Of a stretch of 64,000 nucleotides of DNA, positions 10,776-21,684 are shown piece after piece. Both the position numbers and the translations under genes were made by a program. The DNA is taken from positions 1,426,001-1,490,000 of the forward strand of contig JAACJO010000002.1 in the NCBI GenBank assembly GCA_013368445.1, in the 5' to 3' direction. Position 1 is the first letter of the stretch. Each line of letters starts with the position of its first letter. The DNA is from Leucocoprinus leucothites. Taxonomy: Eukaryota; Basidiomycota; Agaricomycetes; Agaricales; Agaricaceae. The notes below the pieces were generated by a model. The model made no database searches. It was not told where the DNA came from and saw only the letters and a list, made by a program, of their open reading frames with translations.

Positions 10776-11639
10776 TTTGTCTCGGACGCCACATTACACG
10801 TTATCCATCCTTGTCCACCATTTATTTCTTCCCTTGTCGTTCCTCCTATTCCCGGATTTGATTGAATGCCACACTATCGATAGTATAATGGATCCCTCAT
10901 GTCTGCATTCCTATCCCGATCCGTAAGGGAGGCCTGAACATCGAGTTCCAGCCAGTGAGCTCTCTCATGGTTCTGAACCTGAGTACTGTTGAATGATAAT
11001 TCGTGTGGCGTGTGGCCGACACGATCATGTTCAATTGCCGTGCGCGCAGCGCCTTATCGTGAAGTAAACGCCTATCCTTCTACTAAGGCGCGTTCACCGA
11101 CATCCCGAACCAAGGATGCTTAAATCAGAATAGAGTCAACCTCTCACAAAGGTCTCATCGACACCTAATTTCCCTCTGTGATCTCGAGGCTCAAAAGCAC
11201 ATCCACCAGCTACATAATTCGCCTCCTGATTAGATCGTATCCGGGACCCTGTACACTCCCATTGACATCCCATCATCACATCATTCCCATCAAGACCCCA
11301 AAGCCTACTTAATTCTCCGGAGCTGCCACAAGGTCCGACTAGGCTTGCCTCTGCTCACCACCACCGCCGAACCACAAAGTCCACCACCACCACGTTTTCA
11401 AGCGCATTGCCTAGACTGCGAGTCGCTCAACACGTTGTTGGCTACACCTGAACCTCCGAAATGAATAACATACATAACGAGAAACGTAATAATCTTGGCG
11501 TCGCTCACTAGTATAAAATGTTCGGTTCTAGGCATGGTTTCTGGCTTTGCGCCGTGCGGTGAAGGGCCGGGTCGAGCGCCGAAGAGTAACTCAAACTCAA
11601 AGCCTACTGTTGCTCAGCCTCTCGGTGAACGAACAAGCT
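10776..11639. other. Intergenic region with promoter of the 86-residue coiled-coil gene
   Basis: About 0.86 kb without a supportable gene. It contains a CAC/CCA-rich stretch near 11359-11393 and a TATA box at 11512-11518. A 16-codon frame starting at 11461 is too short to support. Confidence 0.5.
11512..11518 (+). promoter_or_regulatory. TATA box of the 11640 coiled-coil gene
   Basis: TATAAAA lies 122 bp upstream of the ATG at 11640, a suitable distance for a fungal core promoter with a short 5' leader. Confidence 0.5.
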
Positions 11640-12086
11640 ATGTCGGCGAACGACCACCAATTCAAGCGGGTCAGTGGAAACGCCATCAATAGTCCGATAT
11701 ACTCTTACTGAACTCTTGTCATTTTTCACCTTTGCACAGAGATTTGACACCCTCCGAACCGAAACGCACCAAATCATAGAACATGCACATTCTCCCAAAA
11801 ACGATGTACTCTCTGCCGAAGAAAAGCGCAAACTCAGGCAGGAGAGTATAGCAAAGCTGGAGGTCAAGCTTGCGTCGTATATTAGCATGCTGCAAGCCTT
11901 GGATCGACAGTACGTCTCCCTGTTCTGCTTGCTGCGGAGCATGTCTGATGGATCTGTGGTTGCAGGATGGAGATCAAACACTGGAGAGACATGGCCGAAC
12001 GGATGGAGAGGTACGTTGCACTTCCGAGTCGTAGCGACATGTTGATTAACGGAACGGCCGACCATCACAGTAATGACTCTGAATGA
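11640..12086 (+). CDS. Small coiled-coil protein, 86 residues
   Basis: Exons 11640-11669, 11740-11909, 11966-12010 and 12071-12086 join in frame through phases 0, 2, 2. The product starts MSANDHQFKR / RFDTLRTETHQIIEH, has a charged helix EEKRKLRQESIAKLEVKLAS, then MLQALDRQ / MEIKHWRDMAERMER / SNDSE. All four donors and acceptors are standard (GTCAGT, GTACGT, GTACGT; CAG ends). The 10-codon first exon ends in phase 0, like the gene at 15756. No family recognised; the helix pattern and small size suggest a subunit of a larger coiled-coil assembly, but that is inference. It follows tropomyosin on the same strand. Confidence 0.68.
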
Positions 12087-15000
12087 ACGGGGAACATTAC
12101 CACCTCGGTTCCGCTGCCTGTTCCCATCATCCTCGCAGCTCCGGCTTTAATCTCACCACATCTGCGCATAGCGCACATATTTTATAAAGGTCCTCGGGGC
12201 CAACGGACCAATAGGACAGCATTAATGAACCACTTTCCTTAGACCTCACTCCTTTCACATTTCGTGCGCTATATCTTTGTACCCTCGCCACCGACCCACG
12301 AGAGCATTAACTCGTAATAGAATTTGCCATTTCTGAGAAGAGAAAGCAGGTCGGGAGACACGGAGAATATTCCCGATATTCTGAATGCTACGTAGGCGAG
12401 AAGGCTTCGGTGTGGCGGCTTCGTTAGAAGGTGGCAACGCGCTTTTCTTGTCGAGAGTGCGACGCCCATCATACCGGTGCTAGCGTTGTCTGTTTCAGAT
12501 GATGGTGCAGCTTCTGGTTCTCTGAGCCGAAGCCGGTACCGCTAGTGGTCATGGAATTTTGTGCCGGGTGGGGGAGGCTGGCGAGACCACGCCAGCGACT
12601 ACATGCGCAAAATAGGGTATTTGCGCTGCACGAACGGCTTGAATCTGTCACGACCACGACGAAGCGATGTTGTATATTTGATATTTGATTACACAGGTTT
12701 TCCTTTCCTTCTAGGACAAGTTAAGGTGTCAAAATGCCTTTCGATTTGAAGATGTCCCAATCCTAGTACAGGACAAAGTCCGACCCCTCACCTCACACCT
12801 TCTATGTTGTTCGGATAGCTTATCGAGTCGCCCAGAGATACGGCTATAGGGAACCCACTTCCACGCTACAGTTGTTCTGAGCACATGAACATATGGAGAA
12901 CAGTAAGCCCGTCATTGCTTCATTATCCTGGGTTCTGAAGACGTCATTCGTTGAGGCAGGACCGGAATGAATACAATAGCACTCCATGGTGCGGCGCATA
13001 CTTGAAACACCCAAAAGGATAAACTAATGCCTCCGCACCTTATCGATCATCCATCGATGCTTCATTCTGGCCTCTGACCTGTCTGAATTCTCGTCTTTCC
13101 TAGCTCAGCCAAGCTTCCGATCAAGTCAACCTCGGTCTCTTTCAAAACTTCCACTTGGGGAACGCGTGAGGTCGATTTTTTTTGGCTGTTACTTGGCCTG
13201 ACAAATCTAGATTGACAGCTACTTATGAAGTCCCGCGACCATGTTCCGTGTCTAATGATAATGCCAAATTCGAGATAATGAAAAGGGTTGTTTCAACTTT
13301 CTGCCCAGTAAGCTTTTTATCATGAGCTTCGTCTTTCAAGCAGACTTGTTTACTATCCTGGAAAACAGTAGCCACTTTCATGGACATCTTCCTAAAAAGG
13401 CCTGACGCCTTTATCTGGGTGTGCTGGTTAGAGTATAGTGTGGCGTACTATTGAAATACTGACATTATAGGTTCCTTTCGGCTTGCATGTCGATAGTACA
13501 CTCCATTGAACCGACAATGCTCCTCAGAATATGGAGCCCGAGGGTTCCCCGAAATCCAGTGGTTCTAAATAATTCCGGCAAGTCAGAAACCCCGATTGGA
13601 CTGAATCACCTTCAGTGATGCATCCTCCTCCATGAGAAAAGGGGAATTCTTCCCCCTCCGTACAACGGATTGTGTGGCTGAATGCCTGACAAAACTGATG
13701 GGAGCTCGAAGATGATCACGCGAATTAAGCGTCATAGACTTGGAGGCAAAGATTGGGCAAGCCAAGGGATGTATGGTTCCTACCGACTCGGTGGTACATG
13801 TCGTTTTGGAAAATATTATTATACTCGGATTGTTTCAAGTTGTTTCTCCAAGTCCTCACCCAGCTGAGTGTTTGCTTCTCATTCTGCGCCACATGCCTAA
13901 CAAAGCATGCTTCGATGTAGTGACCGACATCAGTGTCTATTAAATGACAACAGGAAGAACACTACTTGAGTTCTTTCAGCTGATACGATCTATACCTGCC
14001 TTTCCCTCGATTTCGAGCCCGAAATGCGTTTTTAGTTTTTAATGAACTTAAGACCACGGCCAATCCCCGCCGCGTGCGCAGCTCAAGCACCCGCAGAAAA
14101 TGATTATAATATGTTGGGATTCACCTTGAGTCTCTAAGCCAATCCAAAAAACGCTATACGCAGACTCTCTGGTTGCAAAATACTGGGAAATTAGAATAAC
14201 CTTCCGATTGACGAGTGATCTATTCGAGTTCAAGCCGATCAACGAGCAAAATAAAACACGTGACAGGGACTTTTTGGTGCGATTCCGAATGAACCGCGGC
14301 GTGCTGATTCTTGAATCTCATTCAGTTTCATGCGGCCGTCGGGCCCCTGCCTCTTTCGATCCTCCAGCTTTTCATCCGTCACAAGCTCGCTCTCACTCTC
14401 TGGCCGGCTGCTCACAGATTTGCTTGGAGTTTACCGCTTCTCCTTTCTCATGCCGTAAACATTGGAGTTGTATGCACTGGGTGCCTGATGCTACTGGACT
14501 GAGCTTGCGTGGGAGCGCCGATACACAACAGAGTAACAAGAACTCAGCTCCCATTTGTACAAGTTTTTGGGCTGTGAATCCTAGAAGTCAGAAGGCAGAT
14601 TGTAAACTCGGATTCAGGTCGTCATGCTCTTAACTCCAGCCACCTGGTACTCTTTTCCCTTTCAAACCTCGTCCATATGACCTAGACTAGACCGCATGTT
14701 CATTCATTCTGGAGGATCGTGAATCGTTCGCGGAAACAAAGTCTGGTCTGCCTGAGTGTTCGCACCGACGACTCGTGGACGATACCCTTAACCTTTCTCA
14801 ACTTAGCTTGGCCTTGGCTCTTGATTCATCCATTGCTTCTGGGAAATAGAATAGCTTCAGCGGTCGAGAGTTTTATTCTTGGTGCTGTTCTTCCAGGCTA
14901 CTTATCCCCTCTGGCCAGAATGTTTGCATCTGATAACATGGTATACAACTACGATTGCAGAGCGGATTTATTACTGCTTCTTCAACCCGTATTTGAAAAG

Positions 15001-15755
15001 GCATATCTGCTCCCTGTCCGATCACCTTCCTACTTATCGATGACTTTTTTTACCGGAGCATCAAGCCAGCTCGTTCTGCGAATTTGAAATGGTGAAGATC
15101 TTTGAACACACGACATCTGGTAGTCCCTTCTGTGATAATATTACGGAACTCGGAAAGCCTACTTTACTTTGTCAGACCGGTGAAAGTAACGTGTGGTATG
15201 CCCGTAGGCTGTATGCTCCAATTGTGTTTGCTCCGTTCAAGTGAACCATGCTCGGGATCCCGCCTATGCAGCAAGCTAGGAATCCCTTTTTTCGCTAAGT
15301 ATTGATTCCGTGTAAAATCGCATCAACCTATACTGTACGACGATGCCATAGAATGCGTGGTAAATTGTTACTCATTTTCTCGAATTCCCGTAGAAACGGG
15401 AGGCATAAAACATCCGGAATGGGGAACAATCGATCAGATTGCATCGGTGTCTTCTATCACGGGTTCTACGCCCATACCCGCAAACCTCAGTGGCACTAGG
15501 CAAACTTTGAAGTAAGGTTTCGATTGGAGCATGGAAGAAACGGTGTGTACACCTTTTCTGTTCAACACGAGACATGATCATATGAGTGGAGTATAAGTGA
15601 CGGCTCCTTGGGATGATCCTTTAACTCCTTGAATATACTCTGAAAAAATCTCGGTCAACGTGCCTTGAGATTTAAAAGCTGAGCACTCGTGGTGGTAGTG
15701 GATTCACGGTTCAGCTCCACCGCCGCGACGAACACAATCTTCTAGTCACCTCACC
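12087..15755. other. Gene-poor 3.7-kb stretch inside the coiled-coil cluster
   Basis: No frame here could be spliced into a convincing protein. Frames at 13682-13943, 14208-14633 and 14719-15087 are short, several start with non-ATG codons, and none has a recognisable motif. I saw no terminal repeats or reverse transcriptase or transposase motifs by eye, so a transposon origin is neither shown nor excluded. A TATAAG lies at 15592-15597. Confidence 0.4.
15592..15597 (+). promoter_or_regulatory. Possible TATA element of the 15756 gene
   Basis: TATAAG about 160 bp upstream of the ATG at 15756. It is the only TATA-like hexamer close to that start. Confidence 0.3.
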
Positions 15756-16299
15756 ATGTCTGACTCCCCTGAAGCCTTTACCCGGGTATATCAACTATTA
15801 CTTCTCCACTCTACCCCCTTACTCATCGACCTCCGCCATTACTTCTCTCCAGAATCTGCTGCATGCTCTAAAGGACAGGGAACTTCAAGATGCCCTTAAA
15901 GTTTTCTGGGCGGAAATTTTATTGTCTGGCCCATCTGAATATTTAGGAAAATGGGCGAACGTATCAAATGTTTCGAAGTAAAACTTCCGGTCATTTAACG
16001 TATGGACCTCATTAACCTGACACATTACGTGCTTAGTGATACCCTTGTCGAAACCAAGGAGGTATGTACAGCCGTACTTATTTATCGGCGGCAGTTTTTA
16101 CAAGCCATAGTCGCAGGAGCTCAAGCGAGCGGAAGCGAGGATCAAAGATCTGGAGAACAAATTGAAAGAACTCGAAGAGCGCTCACTTAGCAGTGGGTTA
16201 CCCGCTGCAAGTGCCATTAGGTGAGGATAATTGTTATCTATACTGGCACTCTGGTTGATCATATACTTCAACAATCATCCATCCAGTCATGCGAATTGA
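15756..16299 (+). CDS. Small protein with C-terminal coiled coil, 98 residues
   Basis: Five exons (15756-15785, 15853-15977, 16037-16061, 16117-16220, 16287-16299) keep one frame through phases 0, 2, 0, 2. The protein reads MSDSPEAFTR / NLLHALKDRELQDALK..., a Trp-containing middle (VFWAEILLSGPSEYLGKW), then NDTLVETKE / ELKRAEARIKDLENKLKELE and a short tail. The heptads in the last exons are strong. The first exon is 10 codons ending in Arg at phase 0, as in the gene at 11640. If the last intron is not removed the protein ends ASAIR a few residues earlier. Family unknown. It belongs to the plus-strand row of short coiled-coil genes that begins with tropomyosin. Confidence 0.62.
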
Positions 16300-16958
16300 T
16301 AGCAGTTCTCAGGTGATCGAGTTAGCTACATAAGTGGAATCAGATGGACTGCAGATGATGTTCCAAAGAAAAACTACTGCGTTTCGTGTATAGTTAGTTT
16401 TGAAATTTGAGCAGTGACTCTATTTTCCCGGCGATGGCTTGTCCCCGGAAAACCGACTGCTCCCTCTAGTCGACTGGCAAGCTAGGTCGAGTCGGATCAA
16501 TCTGCTAAAACGGCAAATTGAATTACTATTCCACTCAAGATCCTCTTCGTCTTGGTTGCTGTGTGTGGTCGCCACCGAGTCCAATTCCGGACATTTGATT
16601 GTCGCCCAGCCCTCCCATGCTGTCTTATGTACCTCCAAATCCTGTGAAGTTCTTTCGACTGGGCGCATGCTTTCAGCAAGATTGTTGAAGAACCAGCTGT
16701 CTGCACTAAGCACTTTCAAGAGTCAATTATCTGACTCGGGTCGCACCCGAATCTAAGTCTTGTAGTTGAGCCTCACCCTTCCGAGCCCGTTTCGGAGCTG
16801 TTGAGAGGAGAGATCGAGCACTTCCAGGGCCACGAGGCAAGGTCAGGTGGTATATAACGCCAAGCGCCGGTATTTTCGGCACTCAAATATGCCACTAAGA
16901 TAGCTTGGGAAGTAACTTAGCACTCTGACGTCGATTCCCAGCCTTCTCTTATGCAAGG
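16300..16958. other. Intergenic region upstream of the 156-residue coiled-coil gene
   Basis: Frames on both strands at 16420-16756 overlap each other and have no splice context. The right end carries a TATA box at 16851-16857. Nothing else was recognised. Confidence 0.4.
16851..16857 (+). promoter_or_regulatory. TATA box of the 16959 gene
   Basis: TATATAA located 102 bp upstream of the ATG at 16959, in a good position for a core promoter. Confidence 0.5.
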
Positions 16959-17574
16959 ATGTCGAACCGTTTCCCTCCTGTTCCCGGATATCCTCAGCAG
17001 AATGGCGGGAAAGGTGTTTCCGAAACTGAGGCACTCAAACGGCGCATAGAAGAGGTCGAGTACCGTAACCGCGTGTTAAAAGCAGAGAACGAGGCACTTA
17101 AGGAGATGATGACGAAATCAAATAAAAAATGGAAGGAAAAGACTAGAGTATTGGAAGCAGAGAACAAGGATTTGAAGCAGAAACTGACGGATCATAACGC
17201 TGTTCTGGATATGGATGCCAGAAAGTTGAAAGAGCGTGATCTTGCTGCAAGGGCACGGTGAGTGTATTGATCACTGTATACGCTTTTTGTGAGGTTCTTA
17301 CCACCTCAATGATCGGGGGCCAGATCTGATTCTAAATCACAGCTAAAGTTTGTTCTTTTTGAATATTTGAATGGCTATCCTAATTCCTCTTTTTTATATC
17401 AGGAGTTCGATGGGACAGAATATGGGAAACAAAGTAATTTCGGAGGACAAGTTAAAGAGCTCAGATGTACCGAGAGAATGGCATCAGAGACCGTCTTCGT
17501 CGTCACCGAGACAAGGGAGCGGTAGGTTGAGGTACAAGATCGAGGAAGAAGTATTGACAAGGCGAAATAGATGA
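16959..17574 (+). CDS. Coiled-coil protein, 156 residues
   Basis: Two exons (16959-17257 and 17403-17574; phase 2) give 156 residues. The start MSNRFPPVPGYPQQNGGKG is Pro/Gly-rich and disordered. Residues about 20-100 form a long helix (ALKRRIEEVEYRNRVLKAEN, ... RVLEAENKDLKQKL) with clear heptads. The C-terminus is Ser/Arg-rich and ends LRYKIEEEVLTRRNR. There is no basic DNA-binding block before the leucine positions, so a bZIP factor is unlikely. Family not recognised. It is the last of the plus-strand coiled-coil genes before the MsrB gene, which points the other way. Confidence 0.72.
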
Positions 17575-18100
17575 GCCCGACCCATCAAATCCTTCAAGCT
17601 GGTACGACGAATACAAAAGATATGAGTGTTAGAGGGATTTAGCAAAGGCGAGCAACGCTACGAAAGACATTTTCTCTTCAGTGGCAACATCGCAACCGTT
17701 CGGATCAGCCTAAGAATGGCTTATTCACGCCGTGAACGACATTGCCCTGCGGTGACTTCCATTATACTTGCCTGTTGTGAAGTATAAAAAAATACGATGA
17801 TACCTCGGTTCCTGGGGGTGAACGTTCGAAGTCATCCGCTGACAATAATCTTGCCAACACGATCATACTCTGTTCAGGGAATGGATATCCATACGAAGAC
17901 CCATGATACTCAGACAGGATTCACTTCGGGGTGTGTGAAGGTTTAGCGAGGTGCCTTGAGTGGGACCCGGAGAGCCTGCTGTTCTCCGAGATCGATGATA
18001 TCTCATTCACACCAGGAACACCGGACATGGATGGTATAGACCAATTATCACCAATACAATGTTAAGACAGCATTTTTATGTTACCGGTAGCATCCGCAAT
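17575..18100. other. Intergenic, convergent 3' flanks
   Basis: About 0.5 kb between the stop codons of two convergent genes. Nothing recognisable. Confidence 0.5.
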
Positions 18101-18923
18101 TTACGCACCCTTCCCATCATGAAACTTCAAAGAAACAGAGTTCACACAATGCCTCTCATCAGCTGCACGCAATTACAGATGATCTGTGAGCATAGTCGAG
18201 TACAGAAAAGTTGTGGGGGCACACGTACTGGGTGTGGGGAACCCTTCGCCTTTGAAGACATGTCCGAGGTGTCCGCCACATGCGGTACAGGTGATCTCAA
18301 TGCGCCGCATACCGAAGTTGTTATCTTCATGTCTGCTCACTGCACCAGGGATTGCTGCAGGAGCCATGAACCAGTATTAGCATTTTGCATGTGAAGATGA
18401 GATGATTCTGGAGGTACCGTCGAAGAATGCTGGCCAACCACAGCCACTCTTCAGCAGGAGTCAATAAATCGATAGCGGAGATGAATAGGATGAACGCTTA
18501 CGTTGAACTTGGTGGAACTCTTATACAGTGGCGTACCACATCCCGCACATCCATACACTCCCTCCTCATTAAACTTGTCGTACTCTCCAGTGCCCGGTCT
18601 TTCCGTGCCCTTCTCTCTCAAAATGCGAAACTAGCGTGGATTGGGCTCCTGAAAACACTAAGAGATGGATAGTAGCGTACTTGCTCGGGAGAGAGAATAG
18701 CCCTCCATTCATCCTCAGTTTTATTCACAGTCGTCATCGTTCGTTCTTGTCCCGAACCTATGCCAGACGGTTGACTTGATTGCTGACCCAGCTTGTGAGA
18801 AGTGGCAGTTCGAAGATTCGAGTATGTGTAGATAGGCCGTGAATTAGCTGTTAAAGTGATCAAGCGAGAAGAAAGCAAAGAGCGTCGTAATTGAGTTGCT
18901 GTTCTCAAGAACATAAATAACAT
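18101..18923 (-). CDS. MSRB: Peptide-methionine (R)-S-oxide reductase, mitochondrial type
   Basis: The enzyme reduces methionine-R-sulfoxide in proteins using thioredoxin. Zinc-binding CxxC pairs are seen in EGVYGCAGCGTPLYKS and IEITCTACGGHLGHVFKGEG. The family motif SGCGWPAFFD and the catalytic Cys in TDERHCVNSVSLKF are present. The protein ends HDGKGA. Five exons; junctions LSPEQ/FRILREKGTE, TKFN/SGCGWPAF, FFD/AIPGAVSRHED and FPTP/TDERHC keep frame. The longest start (18923) adds about 65 residues rich in Arg, Ser and Leu without acidic residues near the start (FLRTATQLRRSLLSSRL), a typical mitochondrial presequence. An internal ATG at 18737 (MTTVNKTEDEWRAIL) would make a cytosolic form. 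About 197 residues in the long form. Confidence 0.93.
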
Positions 18924-19254
18924 CCACACTGCCTCCGTTGGTATGTATGGATGAGTTCGCTCAGTCAGCGACTACAATGCCGATTGGTCAGTTGGCAGGA
19001 GATCATCGTTGCCTTCACGTGGTACTGACGTCATAGAATTGGGATACACGATCGGTTTGGCTCAAAAAGAAAATTGAGTCGTAAGAAAAGTAAGGTGGAT
19101 GGAAAATGCAGTGGTCAATTACAGGCTCATGCTCATGCTACAACAGAGGTGATGATGACAACAGATTATAGGTACAGTAGCAGCAGATGTACAGCCAGTC
19201 AACCGTTCGGTGGTTATATGGTTAAATGCAAGACTAGACGAGACCGTGGTGTGT
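18924..19254. other. Promoter region of the MsrB gene
   Basis: Short gap between the 5' end of the MsrB gene and the 3' end of the eIF4E gene, both on the minus strand. No additional gene seen. Confidence 0.4.
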
Positions 19255-20374
19255 CAGGGGTGTGGTGTCCGATCGTGCAAAGGAGTGGTACGGAAACTGG
19301 ATCTATCTTGCATCGAGTCTGACGACAAAGTTAAGAGCGAATAATACACAAAAGTACCAATATCTCACCATTATTCGTTTTATATTCCAGGGTTGTGGTT
19401 GGTGGAAGGTTTAGCACTCTCTTCAACGTGTCCCTATACCATTAAACAAATCAGCATGTCACCATCCAAGTAGAAAGGCACCTCGAAATAGGAAAAACCG
19501 ACCTAATCCTCTCGCGTACTTTGAAGTCGACCTCGATTCGATTCCATAGACTGATAATATCCTCATTCTGCCTCACACTAATCGTACACCCACAAATTTC
19601 GGGCCATTGCACCCCGTCCTCTCCTTCCATTGCTTCCACTTCTCCATCACCAGCTTCACCGGTACCATTCCGCTGTGCACCCGTGAGTTCGCTACCGCAC
19701 TCGTCGAATTGATCACCGATGACAGCCATCACGAGGTCTTCCCACAAGCGATCTGCCACTCCTTTCCTCAGGCGAATAATCCACTTGCCACCAGTGATGT
19801 TGAGGGGGTCCTCCCATACTGGTTTGCGAACGCCATTATGAAATAGAAGGTAATCGGTAGTTGGTTGGAGCGCAGAGGGAGGTGCTAGGTGTGTCCAGAG
19901 TGACCAGAAAGACTCAACCTGGTGTGGCATCAGCAACCGGTTTTCTGAGTGAAGAAAACGAGGAGTAAAACATACGGAACTGAATGCGGATATTTTCTTA
20001 ATACCCTCTTCATAGTTCACGTTTTTATTCCCCGGCGCACGCTGTTGGCGAAACCAAAACACCCATCTGTCCAAAGCCATAAACCAGATTTAGGATCTTG
20101 ACAAATGATCTGTGTGGAGAGCACATAACGAACATACATACGTGTTTCTCAAAGGATGTACAGGAGCAGCAGCGCCGTTTCCTGCTGACGAAGCTACTGC
20201 AGTTGGCCGATCAGTTTGGTTGACATTACTGACCGACGTCGAAAAATGCTTGGAGGCCGGTGCACGTGAGCGTTGGGGGGTTTGGGGAGCACTGGGTTGG
20301 GGTGCAGGAGGAGCGGTCTGATTATTTGCAAGGAATCTGGAGGTGGTGTGATTGGAGTTAAAGTAGCTGGCCAT
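19255..20374 (-). CDS. Cap-binding protein eIF4E, class II (4EHP-like)
   Basis: The start is MASYFNSNHTTSRFLANNQT at 20374, followed by a Pro/Ser/Ala-rich N-terminus. The core begins HPLRNTWVFWFRQQRAPG, then NYEEGIKKISAF, SLWTHLAPPSAL, LLFHNGVRKPVWED and GGKWIIRLRKGVADRLWEDL. The Trp of PVWED is the conserved cap-stacking residue. The partner Trp of class I eIF4E is replaced by Tyr in NYEEGIKKI, and GGKWIIRLRKG matches the 4EHP (eIF4E2) consensus, so this is probably a translational regulator rather than the main initiation factor. The spliced 3' end reads RDTLKRVLNLPPTT ... NNDSMQDRSSFRTT and stops at 19255. Introns are about 50-90 nt. It is divergent from KEI1 with 88 bp between starts. An insertion rich in Gly/Glu (GTGEAGDGEVEAMEGED) precedes CGCTISVRQ. 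Confidence 0.9.
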
Positions 20375-20462
20375 TTCAAAGGAGTTGCAGAAACAAAGGA
20401 AAAGGTAGAAAACGAGGAAGAGATGATTACATAATCGAAGTGTGGGTTTCTTCTGCTCCTCG

Positions 20463-21684
20463 ATGAAGCTCATGCTGCGCCCAGAATGGCGTCTCTGGCC
20501 CCTCTCCTCCTTCCTTGGCCTTATTGACCTTAAGACTGGTGTCACCATTGCCCTCCTTTTTGCACTGTTGAATAAGGTCGCTGGTGTTTATGGCCTCATC
20601 GCTGTTCTTACTGGTGCAGGCGGTTCGTTTGCCCAGCTCAGTCTTTACATCTACTCTGTCATTGCCCTCGTCGCTCTTACTTGGGGTTTAAGAGCAGTTA
20701 AAGACGTATGTTCTATCCTGACTATCTTTGTCCTGTTTTTTTATTTTACCTCCCCACTTTTAGGAGGATCCCAAACAAACACTATACTTCGCGCACCTTT
20801 TCGCCGCAGACCACGTCCTTTCAACAGCTTGGACAATCTTCTTTGCTCTTGTCTGGTGGATATGGACACCACACGATGGCAGGCGTCAGGCGAACTCGGC
20901 TGCACAAGAAGCCATGATGAAAACTGCCAACATTACCAACCATCTCACTCCGGAAGAACGTGTGGCCGCAGCCATGACAATTTGGAATCACGAAAAGAGC
21001 ACAGCGGCTGCCGTGATCGCTATTTCCTGGCTCTCCAAAGTATGCTTTATTCAGATACGAGCCTTTCGAAAAGAGAGACTAATCATTATAATCTAGGTGT
21101 ACTTTGCCCTCCTTATTTATTCCTATGCCACTCACCTCCGTAAAGGATCATACCGTTCCCTTCCCTTCTCCCGTTCCTCCAACTACTCGAACATGAATGC
21201 TCCAGGCAGCTCGTACGAAACAGCACTCGATATGACAGACGAAGAATCTGGCGGGGATTTTTACCACGTGCCACTACGGAATACCCATAGCTCCTTAGCG
21301 GCCTCTCAATCCAACACAACCAACACTACGTCACCTACAGCTTCAAGCCGCGGGCACAGGCGAACTGCGTCCACCACGTCCAATTCTACGGCTACGCAAC
21401 ATAAGCCTAATGGTTCTCTGTCGTCTTTCGCAGATTTCGTGAGTGCGCCGGGCCGACAACCGCGAAGATCAAAAAACAACTTTGGCTCGGTGTCGGCGAG
21501 TGCTGGTAGTGGTGCTGGGATAAGAGATAGAGGAATGGATATCGACGAAGAGGTTCTATTCGATGAGGATGAGATGACGTACGTCTCTGGTTCGTCTTCT
21601 CGTGCCCATTCAAAGATGGGCACGGAGGGGAGTAGTACAGCTGCTAGTACCGATGAGGAGCGGGGCAAGAATGGGAGCGACTAG
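20463..21684 (+). CDS. KEI1: Inositol phosphorylceramide synthase regulatory subunit Kei1
   Basis: Exons 20463-20705, 20764-21039 and 21097-21684 encode 368 residues. The N-terminus (MKLMLRPEWRLWPLSSFLGL, IDLKTGVTIALLFALLNKV, AGVYGLIAVLTGAGGS) matches fungal Kei1, the Golgi partner that IPC synthase Aur1 needs to make complex sphingolipids. About four membrane segments follow, including LSLYIYSVIALVALTWGL and WTIFFALVWWIW, with a conserved NHLTPEERVAAAMTIWNHEK loop and a last helix VYFALLIYSYATHLRKG. The C-terminal tail of about 160 residues is Ser/Thr-rich, cytosolic and acidic near its end. The start follows the family; an earlier ATG is not available in frame. Confidence 0.92.

Noticed and set aside
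11359..11393. CAC/CCA-rich stretch as a tandem repeat of interest
   Set aside because: Too short and imperfect; ordinary pyrimidine-rich promoter sequence of fungi.
14719..15087. Plus-strand 122-codon hydrophobic frame
   Set aside because: Opens with GTG, no ATG near its start, no family resemblance, no plausible upstream exon.
16959..17574. Coiled-coil gene as a bZIP transcription factor
   Set aside because: No basic block with the N-x7-R signature before the leucine heptads.
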